Positions 27,074-38,680 are shown, counted from the first letter of the stretch. The stretch: 64,000 nt of DNA from JBPCIX01 sp051005875 (GCA_051005875.1 JBPCIX010000022.1:6216-70215); one strand, 5' to 3'. The notes: a model not told the origin generated them from the letters alone. Program-made: numbers and translations.

Positions 27074-30000
27074 TTACTCCACGAGAGCTGCTGGGCCTAG
27101 AACGGATTTGATTTCGGCGTAGAGGCCGCTGCGCTGCTCTACCGTGTAGCCGCCCCCTAGTTTCAGGATTGTGCTGCTTGCAGTACCCGCCAGGTGCAGC
27201 AACACGGGCGAGGGGCCCGGATGCGACGAAAGTACGGTTTTCAGCTCCTCGATGCGGCCGGGCGTGCAGTCCCCCGCAGGAATCTTGATCCTTAACGGTG
27301 AACCCTTTGCCGTGAAGTCGGGCCTTTTAAAGCGGTTTGCGGTCAGAATCGGGTGATCGTCGCGGATCTCGACCCTGCCCTTAATGAGCACGACCGTGTC
27401 CTCGACCAGCAGTGTTGGGTCGGTTTCCTCGACGGTCCTAGGCCAAATGTTCACTTCGACCGACGACTCCATGTCCTCAAGCATCGCATTCAGCCAAAGG
27501 TCGCCCTTCTTGGTGAACTTGCGAATGACTCGCGTGAGGATCCCTCCCACAGTTCTGATCGCGCCGTCGGAAGCTTCAGCCAGTTCCGAGATCTTGCATT
27601 CGGCCTGGTAAAGCAAAGCCGATTCAATTGCGGCCAGCGGATGTTCCGATACGTAGAACCCGAGCATCTCTTTTTCGGCCCTCAACAGCTCGGCTTTCGA
27701 GATTTCAATTCCGGTCAGAATCGACTGGAAGTTGCTGGCCGTGCGGGTGCTTGCAGGGTCGGACCCTCCGCCGAATAACGAAAACTGGCCGGCGTCTTCA
27801 CTGCGACGCTCGGCGATAATTGCTTCAATCGATCTAGCCGCCTGTTCGGAGATACAAAGGCTCCCCGGATTCTTGGGGTCCGGCGTGAGCAGCGCGCAGC
27901 GCTCGACCTTTAGGCAGTCGAAGGCGCCTGCCCGTGCAAGGCTTTCCACAACCTTCTTGTTCAAGCAGCTCGGGTCGGCTTTCTTGCAGAAATCACCAAA
28001 ACCGGTGAAGTCCCCTTTGGTTTCTCGAGCGGCGATGATCCGCTCTGCGACAGCTTCGCCCACATTTCTAATGGCGGAGAGGCCGAACAAGACCTGCTTC
28101 CCGCGAGGGGTAAAGTCCATGCCCGATTCGTTCACATTGGGCGGCAACACCTCGATGCCCAAAGTGCGGCACTCGGCCAGATAGATCGGCATCTTGTCGA
28201 CTCGGTCTTTGGCCGAGGTCAGCAGGGCCGCCATGTACTCCACCGGGTAATGGGCCTTGAGCCAAGCCGTCTGATAAGCGATAAGCCCGTACCCGTTCGC
28301 GTGAGCCCGGTTAAATGAATAGCCCGCGAAGGGCAGGATGAGATCCCACAGCCCCTTCGATTCGATATCGGTCAAGCCGCTTGCTTTGCAACCTTGCGCA
28401 AACTGGCCCTTCCACTTCACCAGCTCGTGGCTTTTCTTTTTGCCGATGGCGTATCGCACCATGTCGGCGTCCTGGGGGGAGAATCCTGCGACATGCTGGA
28501 GCATCTCGGTCACCTGCTCCTGATAGACGATCACACCGTTGGTGTCGCCGAGCACTCCCTCGAGCATCGAATGAAAGTACGTGATCGAGCTTGGGTCGTG
28601 CTTGCCCTTCACGTAACGGCCGATCTCTTCCATCGGTCCGGGCCGGTAAAGGGCAATCAGGGCGGCGATTTCTTCAAAACGGTCGGGTCTAAGGCGGCGA
28701 CATAGCCTGGTCATGCCCCCCGACTCCATCTGGAAGATGCCTGCCGAGTGGCCGTCGGTCAGCAACTTGAACGAGGCGGCGTCGTCAAGAGCAAGGCCCT
28801 CAATGTCAATGCTCTCACCCCGGTTGTTTTTGATGTGATCCAGGGCGTCTCCGATTACGGTCAGGTTTCGAAGACCCAAAAAGTCCATCTTTAGCAACCC
28901 GATTTGCTCGATGGCCCCCATCTCGTATTGAGTGACCACTTCACCATCGGTCTTTTGCACCGGAGCGTGGTTCGTTATGGGCTGGTCGCTGATCACCACA
29001 CCGGCCGCATGGACTGAGTGCTGTCGGCGCAGGCCTTCGAGCTTGCGGGCAGTGTCGATTACCTCGCGGCTGGTCTCCTCGGTCTCATACATCTTCCGCA
29101 GCTCGGTGGCGTTGGGGTAAGCATCGTTCTTGCCCGTGTTGGCAGGCCATTCGTATTTGCTCTCGAAGCAAGCTGCGAAGGGCGGCTCCTTGCCGAGCAC
29201 GCTCGGCGGGTACATCTTTGCCAGCTTGTCGCCGACCGAATAAGGAAGGCCGAGGACCCGCGCCGCATCGCGGATCGCAGCCTTGGCCTTGATTGTTGAA
29301 AAGGTGATGATCTGAGCCACCCGGTCTTCGCCGTACTTTTGGGAAACATAGCGGATGACTTCGTTGCGGCGGCGCTCATCGAAGTCAATATCAATATCGG
29401 GCATGGACTTGCGGCCCGGGTTCAAGAATCGCTCGAAGCCGAGTTTCCACCTGAGGGGATCAAGTTCCGTTATTCCAAGCGCATACGCAACGATTGATCC
29501 ACCGACAGACCCTCGGCCCGGCCCCACCCTAATGCCGTTGTTCTTGGCCCACTGAACAAAATCTGAGACCACCAGAAAGTAACCGGAATAGCCCATCTCT
29601 TCGATCACCTTCAGCTCCATGTCTACCCTGTCATCGACCACGGGAGTGACCGGCTGGTAGCGGCGGCGGATGCCCTCCTCGGTCAGCTTTCGCAAATAGC
29701 TCCCAAGAGTTTCGCCCGGCGGAGTCTCAAACACGGGCAGCAACAACTTGTACAGATCGATATCGACCTCGCACATCTCGGCCACCGCCAGGGTATTTTC
29801 CACAGCGCCCGGGTACTGGGCGAAAATCTCGGCCATCTCGGCGGGCGTCTTTAGATAGAACTCCTCAGTATCGAACTTCATCCGCTTTGTATCCGAGAGC
29901 ATCTTGCCGGTCTGGATGCAAAGCAAAATGTCGTGAGCGCTGGCATCTTCTTTGTGGGTGTAGTGCGAATCGTTGGTCGCCACCAGCGGTATTCCCAATT

Positions 30001-30589
30001 CTTTACTGATCGCCGCTATTTCAACGTTCAGCGCGGCTTGTTCAGTAATGCCGTGATCTTGCATTTCAAGAAAGTACCGATCGCCAAAGATCTCGCGATA
30101 CTCAGAAGCGATCACCCTTGCCCCGGCCCGGTCCCCCGCCAGAATCGTCTTTGGCAACTTGCCCGAAAGGCACCCCGACAAAGCGACTATTCCCTCGCAG
30201 TGTTTGCCCAGCAACTCACGATCAACGCGGGGCCGGCGGGACCGAGAATCGTAGCCCTCGGTAAATCCGAGCGACGAGAGCTTGATCAGGTTGTGATAGC
30301 CGGTCTTGTTCGCCGCGATCAACGTTAGGTGGTGATACCAGTCCTCGCGCTGAGCAGGCTTGTCGAACCTGCTCTTGGGGGCGACGTAGGCCTCCATCCC
30401 GATAAGGGGCTTGACTCCGGCAGCCTTGCCCTCAAGGAAGAAGGGGATGGCCCCGTACATCGCTCCGTGGTCGGTTAGGGCCAAGGCGGGCATGCCGAGA
30501 GCCTTGGCCCGTTCGAACATCTGCTTGATTCGGCTCGCGCCGTCAAGAAGGGAGTACTCAGAATGCGAATGCAGGTGCACGAAACTCAC
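27074..30589 (-). CDS. dnaE: DNA polymerase III, alpha subunit
   Basis: Main replicative polymerase, 1171 residues, the DnaE1 type. An N-terminal PHP domain keeps its metal-binding residues (FVHLHSHSEYSLLDG; ALALTDHGAMYG), so it may still have proofreading activity, as in mycobacteria. Polymerase aspartates lie in PDIDIDFDERRRNEVI and LLKMDFLGLRNLTVI. A helix-hairpin-helix region, an OB-type domain (GGILTRVIRKFTKKGDLWLNA) and a short C-terminal domain follow. The GTG start has GGGAG seven bases upstream. In actinobacteria it normally sits next to the his operon, as here. Confidence 0.98.
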   Translation of the reverse strand: MSFVHLHSHSEYSLLDGASRIKQMFERAKALGMPALALTDHGAMYGAIPFFLEGKAAGVKPLIGMEAYVAPKSRFDKPAQREDWYHHLTLIAANKTGYHNLIKLSSLGFTEGYDSRSRRPRVDRELLGKHCEGIVALSGCLSGKLPKTILAGDRAGARVIASEYREIFGDRYFLEMQDHGITEQAALNVEIAAISKELGIPLVATNDSHYTHKEDASAHDILLCIQTGKMLSDTKRMKFDTEEFYLKTPAEMAEIFAQYPGAVENTLAVAEMCEVDIDLYKLLLPVFETPPGETLGSYLRKLTEEGIRRRYQPVTPVVDDRVDMELKVIEEMGYSGYFLVVSDFVQWAKNNGIRVGPGRGSVGGSIVAYALGITELDPLRWKLGFERFLNPGRKSMPDIDIDFDERRRNEVIRYVSQKYGEDRVAQIITFSTIKAKAAIRDAARVLGLPYSVGDKLAKMYPPSVLGKEPPFAACFESKYEWPANTGKNDAYPNATELRKMYETEETSREVIDTARKLEGLRRQHSVHAAGVVISDQPITNHAPVQKTDGEVVTQYEMGAIEQIGLLKMDFLGLRNLTVIGDALDHIKNNRGESIDIEGLALDDAASFKLLTDGHSAGIFQMESGGMTRLCRRLRPDRFEEIAALIALYRPGPMEEIGRYVKGKHDPSSITYFHSMLEGVLGDTNGVIVYQEQVTEMLQHVAGFSPQDADMVRYAIGKKKSHELVKWKGQFAQGCKASGLTDIESKGLWDLILPFAGYSFNRAHANGYGLIAYQTAWLKAHYPVEYMAALLTSAKDRVDKMPIYLAECRTLGIEVLPPNVNESGMDFTPRGKQVLFGLSAIRNVGEAVAERIIAARETKGDFTGFGDFCKKADPSCLNKKVVESLARAGAFDCLKVERCALLTPDPKNPGSLCISEQAARSIEAIIAERRSEDAGQFSLFGGGSDPASTRTASNFQSILTGIEISKAELLRAEKEMLGFYVSEHPLAAIESALLYQAECKISELAEASDGAIRTVGGILTRVIRKFTKKGDLWLNAMLEDMESSVEVNIWPRTVEETDPTLLVEDTVVLIKGRVEIRDDHPILTANRFKRPDFTAKGSPLRIKIPAGDCTPGRIEELKTVLSSHPGPSPVLLHLAGTASSTILKLGGGYTVEQRSGLYAEIKSVLGPAALVE

Positions 30590-30656
30590 GCGAGGCTCCC
30601 AGCGTCGGTCAGAAAAAGGGGAAGAAGTTGATTGTAAACTACAAGGGTGTAACTAA

Positions 30657-30679
30657 GTCCAATTTGGACCCCGGGGGTC
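30657..30679. promoter_or_regulatory. Two overlapping palindromes upstream of dnaE
   Basis: GTCCAATTTGGAC (30657-30669) and GACCCCGGGGGTC (30667-30679) are each six-base arms around a single base and share GAC. They lie about 70-90 bases before dnaE and just before the end of the preceding lipoprotein gene. They could be operators, or a terminator without T-run for the lipoprotein gene. They do not match the actinobacterial LexA box. Confidence 0.5.
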
Positions 30680-30694
30680 GAGAAATAATAGCCG

Positions 30695-31618
30695 TTATAG
30701 GGACTGGAGGGTGCCTTCGATTTGGGAATCGACTTCGCATAGGCCTATTCTTCCGGTTGTTTTTGCGGATTCCTTTATCCCAAGGCCTGAGTTTGGGGCG
30801 TACCAGGTTGTCATTTGGCGGGTTACGTCGAGCGTCCCCTGCGAGGATTGACCGGTTACCCGGGTGGTGCTTGAAATTCTAGTTGCCTGCACTGTTTGGC
30901 CTCGGGCCAAAGTTACCTGCTCATTTGTGGCTTCAATTTTGTTTTGGCTTTCGGCACGGACTTGGCCGTCTTTCGAGACCAGGCCGAACGACCAGGTTCG
31001 GCCTGGCTGGGCGCCCGCCGGGATGAGCAGCACCGGCGGGGCCGCCTGAAATTCGGTCGGCAAGGATGAAAGGAGCAGGGTTTGACTCTGGCTCAGGCTC
31101 ACCAAGTAGATGCCATCCGCCCGGTACTCCACCTCGGCTTTTGTCAGGGCCCCATTGCCCGTCAGGTCCCTTTCGTCACGCTCCAGGAGCTGGCGAGAAC
31201 CATTAAGCGCCCCCACTATCAGCTTGGTCGGGTTCGGTGGGGCCTGGTCGAGGGTGAGGCATCCCCTGATCTTGGTCAATCCGGTCGTGGCAAATAAGTA
31301 CGTTCCTGCCGCAGCCGGTGACAAGACGGGACCGGTTGCCGGCAGGTTGGTTGGGGCCGCGCCGGGGGCGCCGGGGGCCTTCGGGCCCTTGGGCGAGCCC
31401 GGTTTTGCCGGCCCCGCCGCAGGCGCGGGCGGCGAGGTGGGAATCGGAATTAAGGTCAGTCCACCGGACCCGCCCGGCGGGCTCGTTTGCGAGGCAGACG
31501 CCTCTGCGGGAGTGCCCTTTTTAGCAACCGGGTCTTTAACGACCGGGTCTTTGGCGCAGCCGGCGGCGGCCATTGAGAGCACAACCATCGCTGCAACGGA
31601 CCCCGAGAATCTATTCAT
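30695..31618 (-). CDS. Lipoprotein coupled to an ABC transporter
   Basis: Function unknown. 307 residues: signal peptide with lipobox ending at Cys21 (MAAAGC), a low-complexity Ala/Pro/Gly/Lys linker (22-95), and a beta-rich C-terminal domain (about 105-307) with TYLFATTGLTKIRGC, VEYRADGIYLVSLSQSQ and FLAAPP-like strands. The ATG overlaps the stop of the permease gene by eight bases, so its product probably works with that transporter on the outer face of the membrane. No named family was recognised. Confidence 0.75.
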   Translation of the reverse strand: MNRFSGSVAAMVVLSMAAAGCAKDPVVKDPVAKKGTPAEASASQTSPPGGSGGLTLIPIPTSPPAPAAGPAKPGSPKGPKAPGAPGAAPTNLPATGPVLSPAAAGTYLFATTGLTKIRGCLTLDQAPPNPTKLIVGALNGSRQLLERDERDLTGNGALTKAEVEYRADGIYLVSLSQSQTLLLSSLPTEFQAAPPVLLIPAGAQPGRTWSFGLVSKDGQVRAESQNKIEATNEQVTLARGQTVQATRISSTTRVTGQSSQGTLDVTRQMTTWYAPNSGLGIKESAKTTGRIGLCEVDSQIEGTLQSL

Positions 31619-34121
31619 ATCCGATCGCCTCGATGATGTTTAGTTTGCCGGCGCGGTACGCCGGTTGCAGGCTCCCCAACACAGCCATTCCTAAACCGAT
31701 AAGGAAAGCCCAAGCGGCCGGGGCCACTACAAACGTGTACTTGATCGGCATGCCGCCCTGCCTTGCCACGGCCGCAATTGCCGCTTTGTGGGCCACGAAT
31801 CCGATCGCAACACCCAGAACCCCGCCCACAACCGCCAAAGCCAGCGCCTCTACCCCCACCATCCGCCTTAGCTGCCGGCGAGTTGTTCCAAGCGCCCGCA
31901 AAATCCCGAACTCCCGTTTTCTTTCCATAACCGAGATTAACAAGGCGTTGAAAATAGCCAGCGTTGCCGCGGCAACCACCACAGCCGCCATGGCATCGAA
32001 AAGGTGGTTGACCTGGCCCACCGTTCCCTTGATCAGCCCCAGGTACTCCGATCCGCTGTTTAAATAAACCGGGGTTGGGGCGCCTGCGGTGATTTGGTTG
32101 ATGTGCCTTCGGATCTGATTAGGGTCGGCCCCCTTTTCGAATGTCAACAGATAGTCGCTAACCCCGAGGCCGCCAAACCAATCCGTCATTTTGTTACGTC
32201 CAATTGAAATCAAACCTCGGTCCCACGTAAAGGAAGGCACCGACGAAATAACTCTTATGCGCTCCATGCCGGTTGGGGTAGGAACTGAAAGCAGGTCCCC
32301 CGTCTTCACATTGAACAACTCGCCAAAGCGAGCTGAGATTACTGCCCCCCGTCCCTGGTCGACAAGGTTTCTTTCGGCGACAGAAAGATGGGCCATCGCC
32401 GGCTCGGCCCCCAGCGAGTTACCTATGCCCTGAACGAGCACCTTGTCGCCTTCGTAATTAACGAAGGCAAATGTATTGGTCGAGACGTTGGCCACACCCG
32501 GAATTTGTGCCAGCTCCCCCTCCCAGCCGGCGGGTAGCAGCACATCGGTGGCCAAATTCGTGCCCGCCGCCCCCGAGACAAACAGATCCACTGATCTGAG
32601 CGATGAAATTACTTCGGCAACGGATGAATTCACATTGCGCGTCGCCCCCGCCTGCGCGACGACCATTCCCACTCCCGCCACCACCGCCACGCTCGTGGCC
32701 CAGGCCCGCCGCGGGGCTCGCTCCACCGCGGCTGAAGCCAGTCTTCCTACCGGGCCAAACCAAGACGCCAGCCTTGCCGTAATCTTGGCAAGCGGATAGG
32801 TCAAACCGTAGGTGCAGACTATTGTTCCGGCCATAAAGGCCCCCATCCCTATGAATCCCATTGCCGCTGGGCCGCCTTCGGCGGATAGAAATCCCCCGAC
32901 CATCAGAACCAATCCGACCAGAGTCGGGCCCCATGCCACGCCTTGAACCTGCTCCAGACTTTCAAGAATCCCCTCGGGTCTCATCGCATCCACGGGCGGA
33001 ACTCGGATCGCGCTTCGGCCGGGGAGCCAGGCGGCGACCACCGAGGCAGCGATGCCGGCCAGCAACGCGCCTGGAATGGCCAGGGCGGGCACATGCAGGC
33101 GAACCACGACCTCGAGCTTCGAAGCGTAAAAGACTGGAATCGATTCCACCAATTTTTGGGCCGCAGCAAGTCCCACTGCCGCGCCCATGGCCGAGCCAAC
33201 CAACCCCAGCAATGCGGCCTCGGAGAGAAAAATGGCAAGGAGGGCGCCCCTTCTTGCACCCAAAGCCCTGAAGGTTGCCAGCTCGCGTCTTCGTTCGAGG
33301 GCCGCCATGCTCATGGTGTTGAAGATCAAAAAGCTCCCGACTATCAAGGCGATGATGACTCCCATGACCATTCCGAACTTAAGGCTCTGGGTCGTTGACG
33401 AGGCTTGACGGGCTCGGCCTGCCGGTGAGTCGACGAATGCCTGACTGCCCGTAATCCTCGAAAGCCTGGCCTTGAGGGCGCCGATATTGCTCCCTTCAGA
33501 CGCAATTACGAAAATGGAATCGAGGCGCCCTGGTTTGCCCAGAAGCTGTTGCGCAAGCGGGATCGGGGCCAGCGCGAAACGCCCTTCGTTGAACTCACCG
33601 CCCCGGCTGTCGATTATTCCCAGAACCGGCACCCTTACGGGGGCGCCGCCCGAGTACACCTGCACGCTGCCCCCCGGCGAAGCCCCTATTTGATCGGCCA
33701 GCGAGCGACCGATGAAAATTCCCGGCTTGCCGGCGCGCGCCGTTATTAGAGACTTTTCTTGCTCGGACAGGTTGGTACGGAGCGCCTCGGCTCTTTGGTC
33801 GAGCCCCAGGAACAAAACCGGCCGGCGATTTATGAGGGTCCGGGTACGTATGACCGGCACAGCGGCCGACACGCCGGCGACGTCCCGCACCCGAAAGAAA
33901 AGAGATTCATCGAAGCCCTTATCGGCGACGGCCGTTACTTCGAGATCCGACAACCCCGACAGATCCTTTACGAAACCCTCGACTGAGCCGGTTAGCGATC
34001 CGAGCAATGCCAGGACCGCCACAACCAGGGCGGCGCCAATTGCGACACCCGAAATTGAAAGCAACGTTCGGACACGGTGTTGCACCAAGCGGCGGAAGTT
34101 GAAGCGGATCAGGGTCATCAA
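31611..34121 (-). CDS. ABC transporter permease, double FtsX (MacB/YbbP type)
   Basis: 836 residues with two FtsX-type halves. The first transmembrane helix is at about 18-40, followed by a large extracellular domain, then a cluster of helices (about 255-375), further helices near 405-500, a second extracellular domain and three last helices (about 715-830). FtsX marks such as LATFRALGARRGALLAIFLSEA and FGILRALGTTRRQLRRMVGVEAL occur in both halves. Such permeases move lipids, lipoproteins or peptides, or transmit force across the membrane (type VII ABC). It overlaps both neighbours, the ATPase upstream and the lipoprotein downstream. Confidence 0.9.
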   Translation of the reverse strand: MMTLIRFNFRRLVQHRVRTLLSISGVAIGAALVVAVLALLGSLTGSVEGFVKDLSGLSDLEVTAVADKGFDESLFFRVRDVAGVSAAVPVIRTRTLINRRPVLFLGLDQRAEALRTNLSEQEKSLITARAGKPGIFIGRSLADQIGASPGGSVQVYSGGAPVRVPVLGIIDSRGGEFNEGRFALAPIPLAQQLLGKPGRLDSIFVIASEGSNIGALKARLSRITGSQAFVDSPAGRARQASSTTQSLKFGMVMGVIIALIVGSFLIFNTMSMAALERRRELATFRALGARRGALLAIFLSEAALLGLVGSAMGAAVGLAAAQKLVESIPVFYASKLEVVVRLHVPALAIPGALLAGIAASVVAAWLPGRSAIRVPPVDAMRPEGILESLEQVQGVAWGPTLVGLVLMVGGFLSAEGGPAAMGFIGMGAFMAGTIVCTYGLTYPLAKITARLASWFGPVGRLASAAVERAPRRAWATSVAVVAGVGMVVAQAGATRNVNSSVAEVISSLRSVDLFVSGAAGTNLATDVLLPAGWEGELAQIPGVANVSTNTFAFVNYEGDKVLVQGIGNSLGAEPAMAHLSVAERNLVDQGRGAVISARFGELFNVKTGDLLSVPTPTGMERIRVISSVPSFTWDRGLISIGRNKMTDWFGGLGVSDYLLTFEKGADPNQIRRHINQITAGAPTPVYLNSGSEYLGLIKGTVGQVNHLFDAMAAVVVAAATLAIFNALLISVMERKREFGILRALGTTRRQLRRMVGVEALALAVVGGVLGVAIGFVAHKAAIAAVARQGGMPIKYTFVVAPAAWAFLIGLGMAVLGSLQPAYRAGKLNIIEAIGYE

Positions 34122-34801
34122 GCGGACTTCACGACTCCATCCTCCAGCACGATCAGCTGGTCCCCGATCGAGGCGGCTCTTCGGTCGTGAGTGACCATAA
34201 TTACGGTCGTGCCGCCTTCACCGGCTGTTTCCTTCAGCAATTCCAAAACGGCTTCGCCGGAGCGGGAGTCCAGGTTCCCTGTGGGCTCGTCGGCCAGAAG
34301 CAACACCGGGTCCGCTGCCAGGGCACGGGCTATTGCGACTCTTTGCATCTCGCCGCCGGAAAGCTGAGCGGGTCTATGATCCTGCCGTTTGGCAAGGCCG
34401 ACCCTGTCGAGCAGTTCCACAGCACGCTCCCTGACATCGGCCAGCTTCCGGCCGTCCAGCAAAAGGGGAAGGGCCACGTTCTCCCAGGCGTTCATGGCAG
34501 GCAGAAGATTAAAAAACTGAAAGACGAAACCCAGCTTTCGCCTTCGAAACGCCGTGAGCTGTTCGTCGTTTAGCGAGACCAGGTCGGCGCCGTCGATGGT
34601 CACCTTTCCAGAGGTGGGCTTGTCGAGCGCCCCCAGCAAGTGGAGCAGAGTAGATTTGCCCGAGCCCGAAGGACCCATTATCGCGGTAAACGCGCCCGGC
34701 TCAACTTGCAGGGACACGCCGCTGAGCGCGGTTACGGTCTTGGGGCCAAGTTCGTATTGTTTCGTCAGATCAACAGCAGTGACGAGCGGCCGCTGGTTCA
34801 C
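34118..34801 (-). CDS. ABC transporter ATPase, LolD/MacB type
   Basis: Cytoplasmic ATPase of 227 residues that drives the permease downstream. Walker [18 protein letters not shown], signature [15 protein letters not shown], Walker [14 protein letters not shown] and the H-loop VTHDRRAA are all intact. The ATG overlaps the stop of the pseudouridine synthase gene (ATGA), and its stop overlaps the permease start. Family MacB/LolD ATPases always pair with FtsX permeases. Confidence 0.93.
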   Translation of the reverse strand: MNQRPLVTAVDLTKQYELGPKTVTALSGVSLQVEPGAFTAIMGPSGSGKSTLLHLLGALDKPTSGKVTIDGADLVSLNDEQLTAFRRRKLGFVFQFFNLLPAMNAWENVALPLLLDGRKLADVRERAVELLDRVGLAKRQDHRPAQLSGGEMQRVAIARALAADPVLLLADEPTGNLDSRSGEAVLELLKETAGEGGTTVIMVTHDRRAASIGDQLIVLEDGVVKSA

Positions 34802-35493
34802 CTTGCTCGAATAGTGGCCAACACCGCGGCAAGGTCGGCGGGCAAAGGCTCGGTGAGCTTGATGATCTGCCTGGTGATGGGGTGGTCAAACTCAATTGAC
34901 TCGGCATGCAAAAACGGCCGGTCCAGTCTCAGCTTGCGGGCGAGTTGGAACGTGCCCCTGCCGTAAACCGAGTCGCCTATGACGGCATGATTAATGTGCG
35001 CCAGGTGCACCCTGATCTGGTGCATCCTCCCCGTCTCGAGTTTGACCTCTAGAAGGCTCGCGTCTACGAAGGCCTCGAGGACTTTGAAATTGGTGAACGC
35101 CTTTTTGCCTTCTGACTTCACGCTGCGCTGCTTGGGATTTTTGGTTGATCGCCCAATAGCCGCCTCAATTCGCCCCGTGGGAAGAGCGAAGGTCCCCCAC
35201 ACCAGCGCCATATAAATTCGATTCACCTCGTGAGATTTCATCGCATGGGTGAGGCCGGAAAGAGCCTCGTCGGTCTTTGCGACGAGCATCAGTCCGGAAG
35301 TGTCCTTGTCTAAGCGATGTACCACGCCGGGCCTGCCCGGCCCACCGCTCGGCGCCAGGGGCATGACCTCTTGCAGGGCGTCGACCAGAGTCGGCTTGCG
35401 ATACCCGGGCGCGGGGTGCACCACGACACCGGCAGCTTTGGCTATCACCGCCAGATGGTCGTCTTCGTACCGGACCTGAAAAGCCGGCATCAC
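34798..35493 (-). CDS. RluA-family pseudouridine synthase lacking S4 domain
   Basis: Converts uridine to pseudouridine in rRNA or tRNA. The catalytic block GVVHRLDKDTSGLMLVAKT contains the active-site Asp, and METGRMHQIRVHLAHINHAVIGDSVYG-like sequence (LETGRMHQIRVHL) marks the family. At 231 residues it is about 70-80 shorter than usual RluD: the N-terminal S4 RNA-binding domain is absent, and the preceding lspA gene leaves no room for it. It otherwise holds the usual RluD place after lspA. Its target is not known. Confidence 0.9.
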   Translation of the reverse strand: MMPAFQVRYEDDHLAVIAKAAGVVVHPAPGYRKPTLVDALQEVMPLAPSGGPGRPGVVHRLDKDTSGLMLVAKTDEALSGLTHAMKSHEVNRIYMALVWGTFALPTGRIEAAIGRSTKNPKQRSVKSEGKKAFTNFKVLEAFVDASLLEVKLETGRMHQIRVHLAHINHAVIGDSVYGRGTFQLARKLRLDRPFLHAESIEFDHPITRQIIKLTEPLPADLAAVLATIRAR

Positions 35494-35508
35494 TTCAGTA
35501 CCTATTCG

Positions 35509-36003
35509 CTAAGCCTTAACCCGCAGATTCGCGAAAAACAAAATAGTCACACCAATCACAATGGCAGCATCCGCTAAATTAAATGTCGGCCAGAATGAAA
35601 GATAGATGAAATCAACCACTTTGCCGAGGCCAAGGCCCGGGTCCCGAAAGACTCTGTCGGCCAAATTGCCCAGCCCCCCGCCCAGCACCAATCCCAACGG
35701 AAGGGCGGGGCCCTCTCCCCGAACAAGCCATGCGCCGACCACAGCCATGATTACCAGGTTGAGTATGAAAATGACCATGCCGGCACCAGAAAAGAGCCCG
35801 AACGCGCTTCCGGAGTTTCTGACCAGTCTGAATTGAAATACTTCGCCCACAAGGGCAATGGATCGGTTGTTATCCAGGGCCGTCAATGCCCAGGCTTTGC
35901 TTACCTGGTCCAACGCCAGCACGAGGATCATCGTGAGCCCGGCAAAACCCAATGATCGATGCTGTTGTTGCGGCTCTACCTTCGCTCTTCGGCCTTCTTG
36001 CAC
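35509..36003 (-). CDS. lspA: Signal peptidase II (lipoprotein signal peptidase)
   Basis: Membrane aspartyl protease that cuts lipoprotein signal peptides just before the lipidated Cys. 164 residues with four hydrophobic helices; the two catalytic aspartates are in GGLGNLADRVFR and FNLADAAIVIG. From GTG 36003 it overlaps the preceding dksA-like gene by 28 bases; a TTG at codon 18 is a possible later start, as neither has a clear ribosome site. The window encodes several lipoproteins that would be substrates. Confidence 0.93.
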   Translation of the reverse strand: MQEGRRAKVEPQQQHRSLGFAGLTMILVLALDQVSKAWALTALDNNRSIALVGEVFQFRLVRNSGSAFGLFSGAGMVIFILNLVIMAVVGAWLVRGEGPALPLGLVLGGGLGNLADRVFRDPGLGLGKVVDFIYLSFWPTFNLADAAIVIGVTILFFANLRVKA

Positions 36004-36599
36004 TTAATGCACAGTAGAACATGAGGGAGGGCTTTTAGCCGGTCGGCTGAAATGGGCTGACCGCAATTTTCACAAAGACCATAGGAGCCCTCGCTGATCT
36101 TTTCGAGGGCCTTATCGATCTTATCGACAAGATCGGAGATGTTGTTCGCGATCGACAGGTCCTTCTCGCGCTCAAAGGTGGCGGTGCCTGCGTCGGCATA
36201 GTCCTCGTCGAAGCCGACCTCGCCGCCGGCCTCAGTCTGTGACGGGCTAAAGGCGGCTTCCTCGATTTCCTCGAGCTGTTCGGTCAATTCGGCTCGCTGG
36301 GTGATCAGGCTCTTTTTGATCGAACTGAGAGTTTTCTTATCAAAGTTGACGCGCTTGGCGGGCCTTGACGCCTTAGTCGAAGCAGGCCCAGCCTTGGGCG
36401 TGGGCGTGGGCGTGGGCGTGGGCTTGGGCTTGGGGTTGGCCTTGGCTTTAACCGCGGGCTTGGGCTTGGGCTTAACCGAGGCCTTGCGCTTGGGCTTCAC
36501 CGCTGGCTGAGCTTTCGGGCGAGTCTTCGACGCGGGGCGTACAGCCGCCTTGGGCTTGGCCTTTTTTGCGCCCTTAGATTTAGTGGTTTTTTTGACCAT
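35976..36599 (-). CDS. DksA/TraR-type zinc-finger protein with basic tail
   Basis: 207 residues. The first 85 are Lys/Ala/Pro-rich, histone-like, with a PT repeat coded by hexamers (about 36401-36420). The C-terminal part has a coiled coil (QRAELTEQLEEIEEAAF) and a DksA/TraR C4 zinc finger (CENCGQPISADRLKALPHVLLCIKC). DksA family proteins reach RNA polymerase through the secondary channel and tune stress responses. The acidic tip motif differs from E. coli DksA (here FDEDYADAGTATFEREKD). The basic tail might bind DNA or RNA; that is inference. It begins the group dksA-lspA-rluA-ABC. Confidence 0.88.
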   Translation of the reverse strand: MVKKTTKSKGAKKAKPKAAVRPASKTRPKAQPAVKPKRKASVKPKPKPAVKAKANPKPKPTPTPTPTPKAGPASTKASRPAKRVNFDKKTLSSIKKSLITQRAELTEQLEEIEEAAFSPSQTEAGGEVGFDEDYADAGTATFEREKDLSIANNISDLVDKIDKALEKISEGSYGLCENCGQPISADRLKALPHVLLCIKCKKAEERR

Positions 36600-36622
36600 C
36601 CCTTAGCCCCTTGAGTTGCGGA

Positions 36623-36663
36623 AGTATACCCGATGGCAGATTCTATTGGGGCACCGGTGCCCC
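36623..36663 (-). promoter_or_regulatory. Promoter of the dksA-like gene with palindrome at -35
   Basis: On the minus strand TATACT (36628-36623) is a good -10 box, and AAGGGG precedes the ATG. A perfect 16-base palindrome GGGGCACCGGTGCCCC (36648-36663) covers the -35 region. It also lies 11 bases after the uvrB stop codon, so it may be a hairpin for that transcript. Confidence 0.5.
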
Positions 36664-36673
36664 TGACCACTAA

Positions 36674-38674
<2,001 letters not shown>

Positions 38675-38680
38675 CTATCT

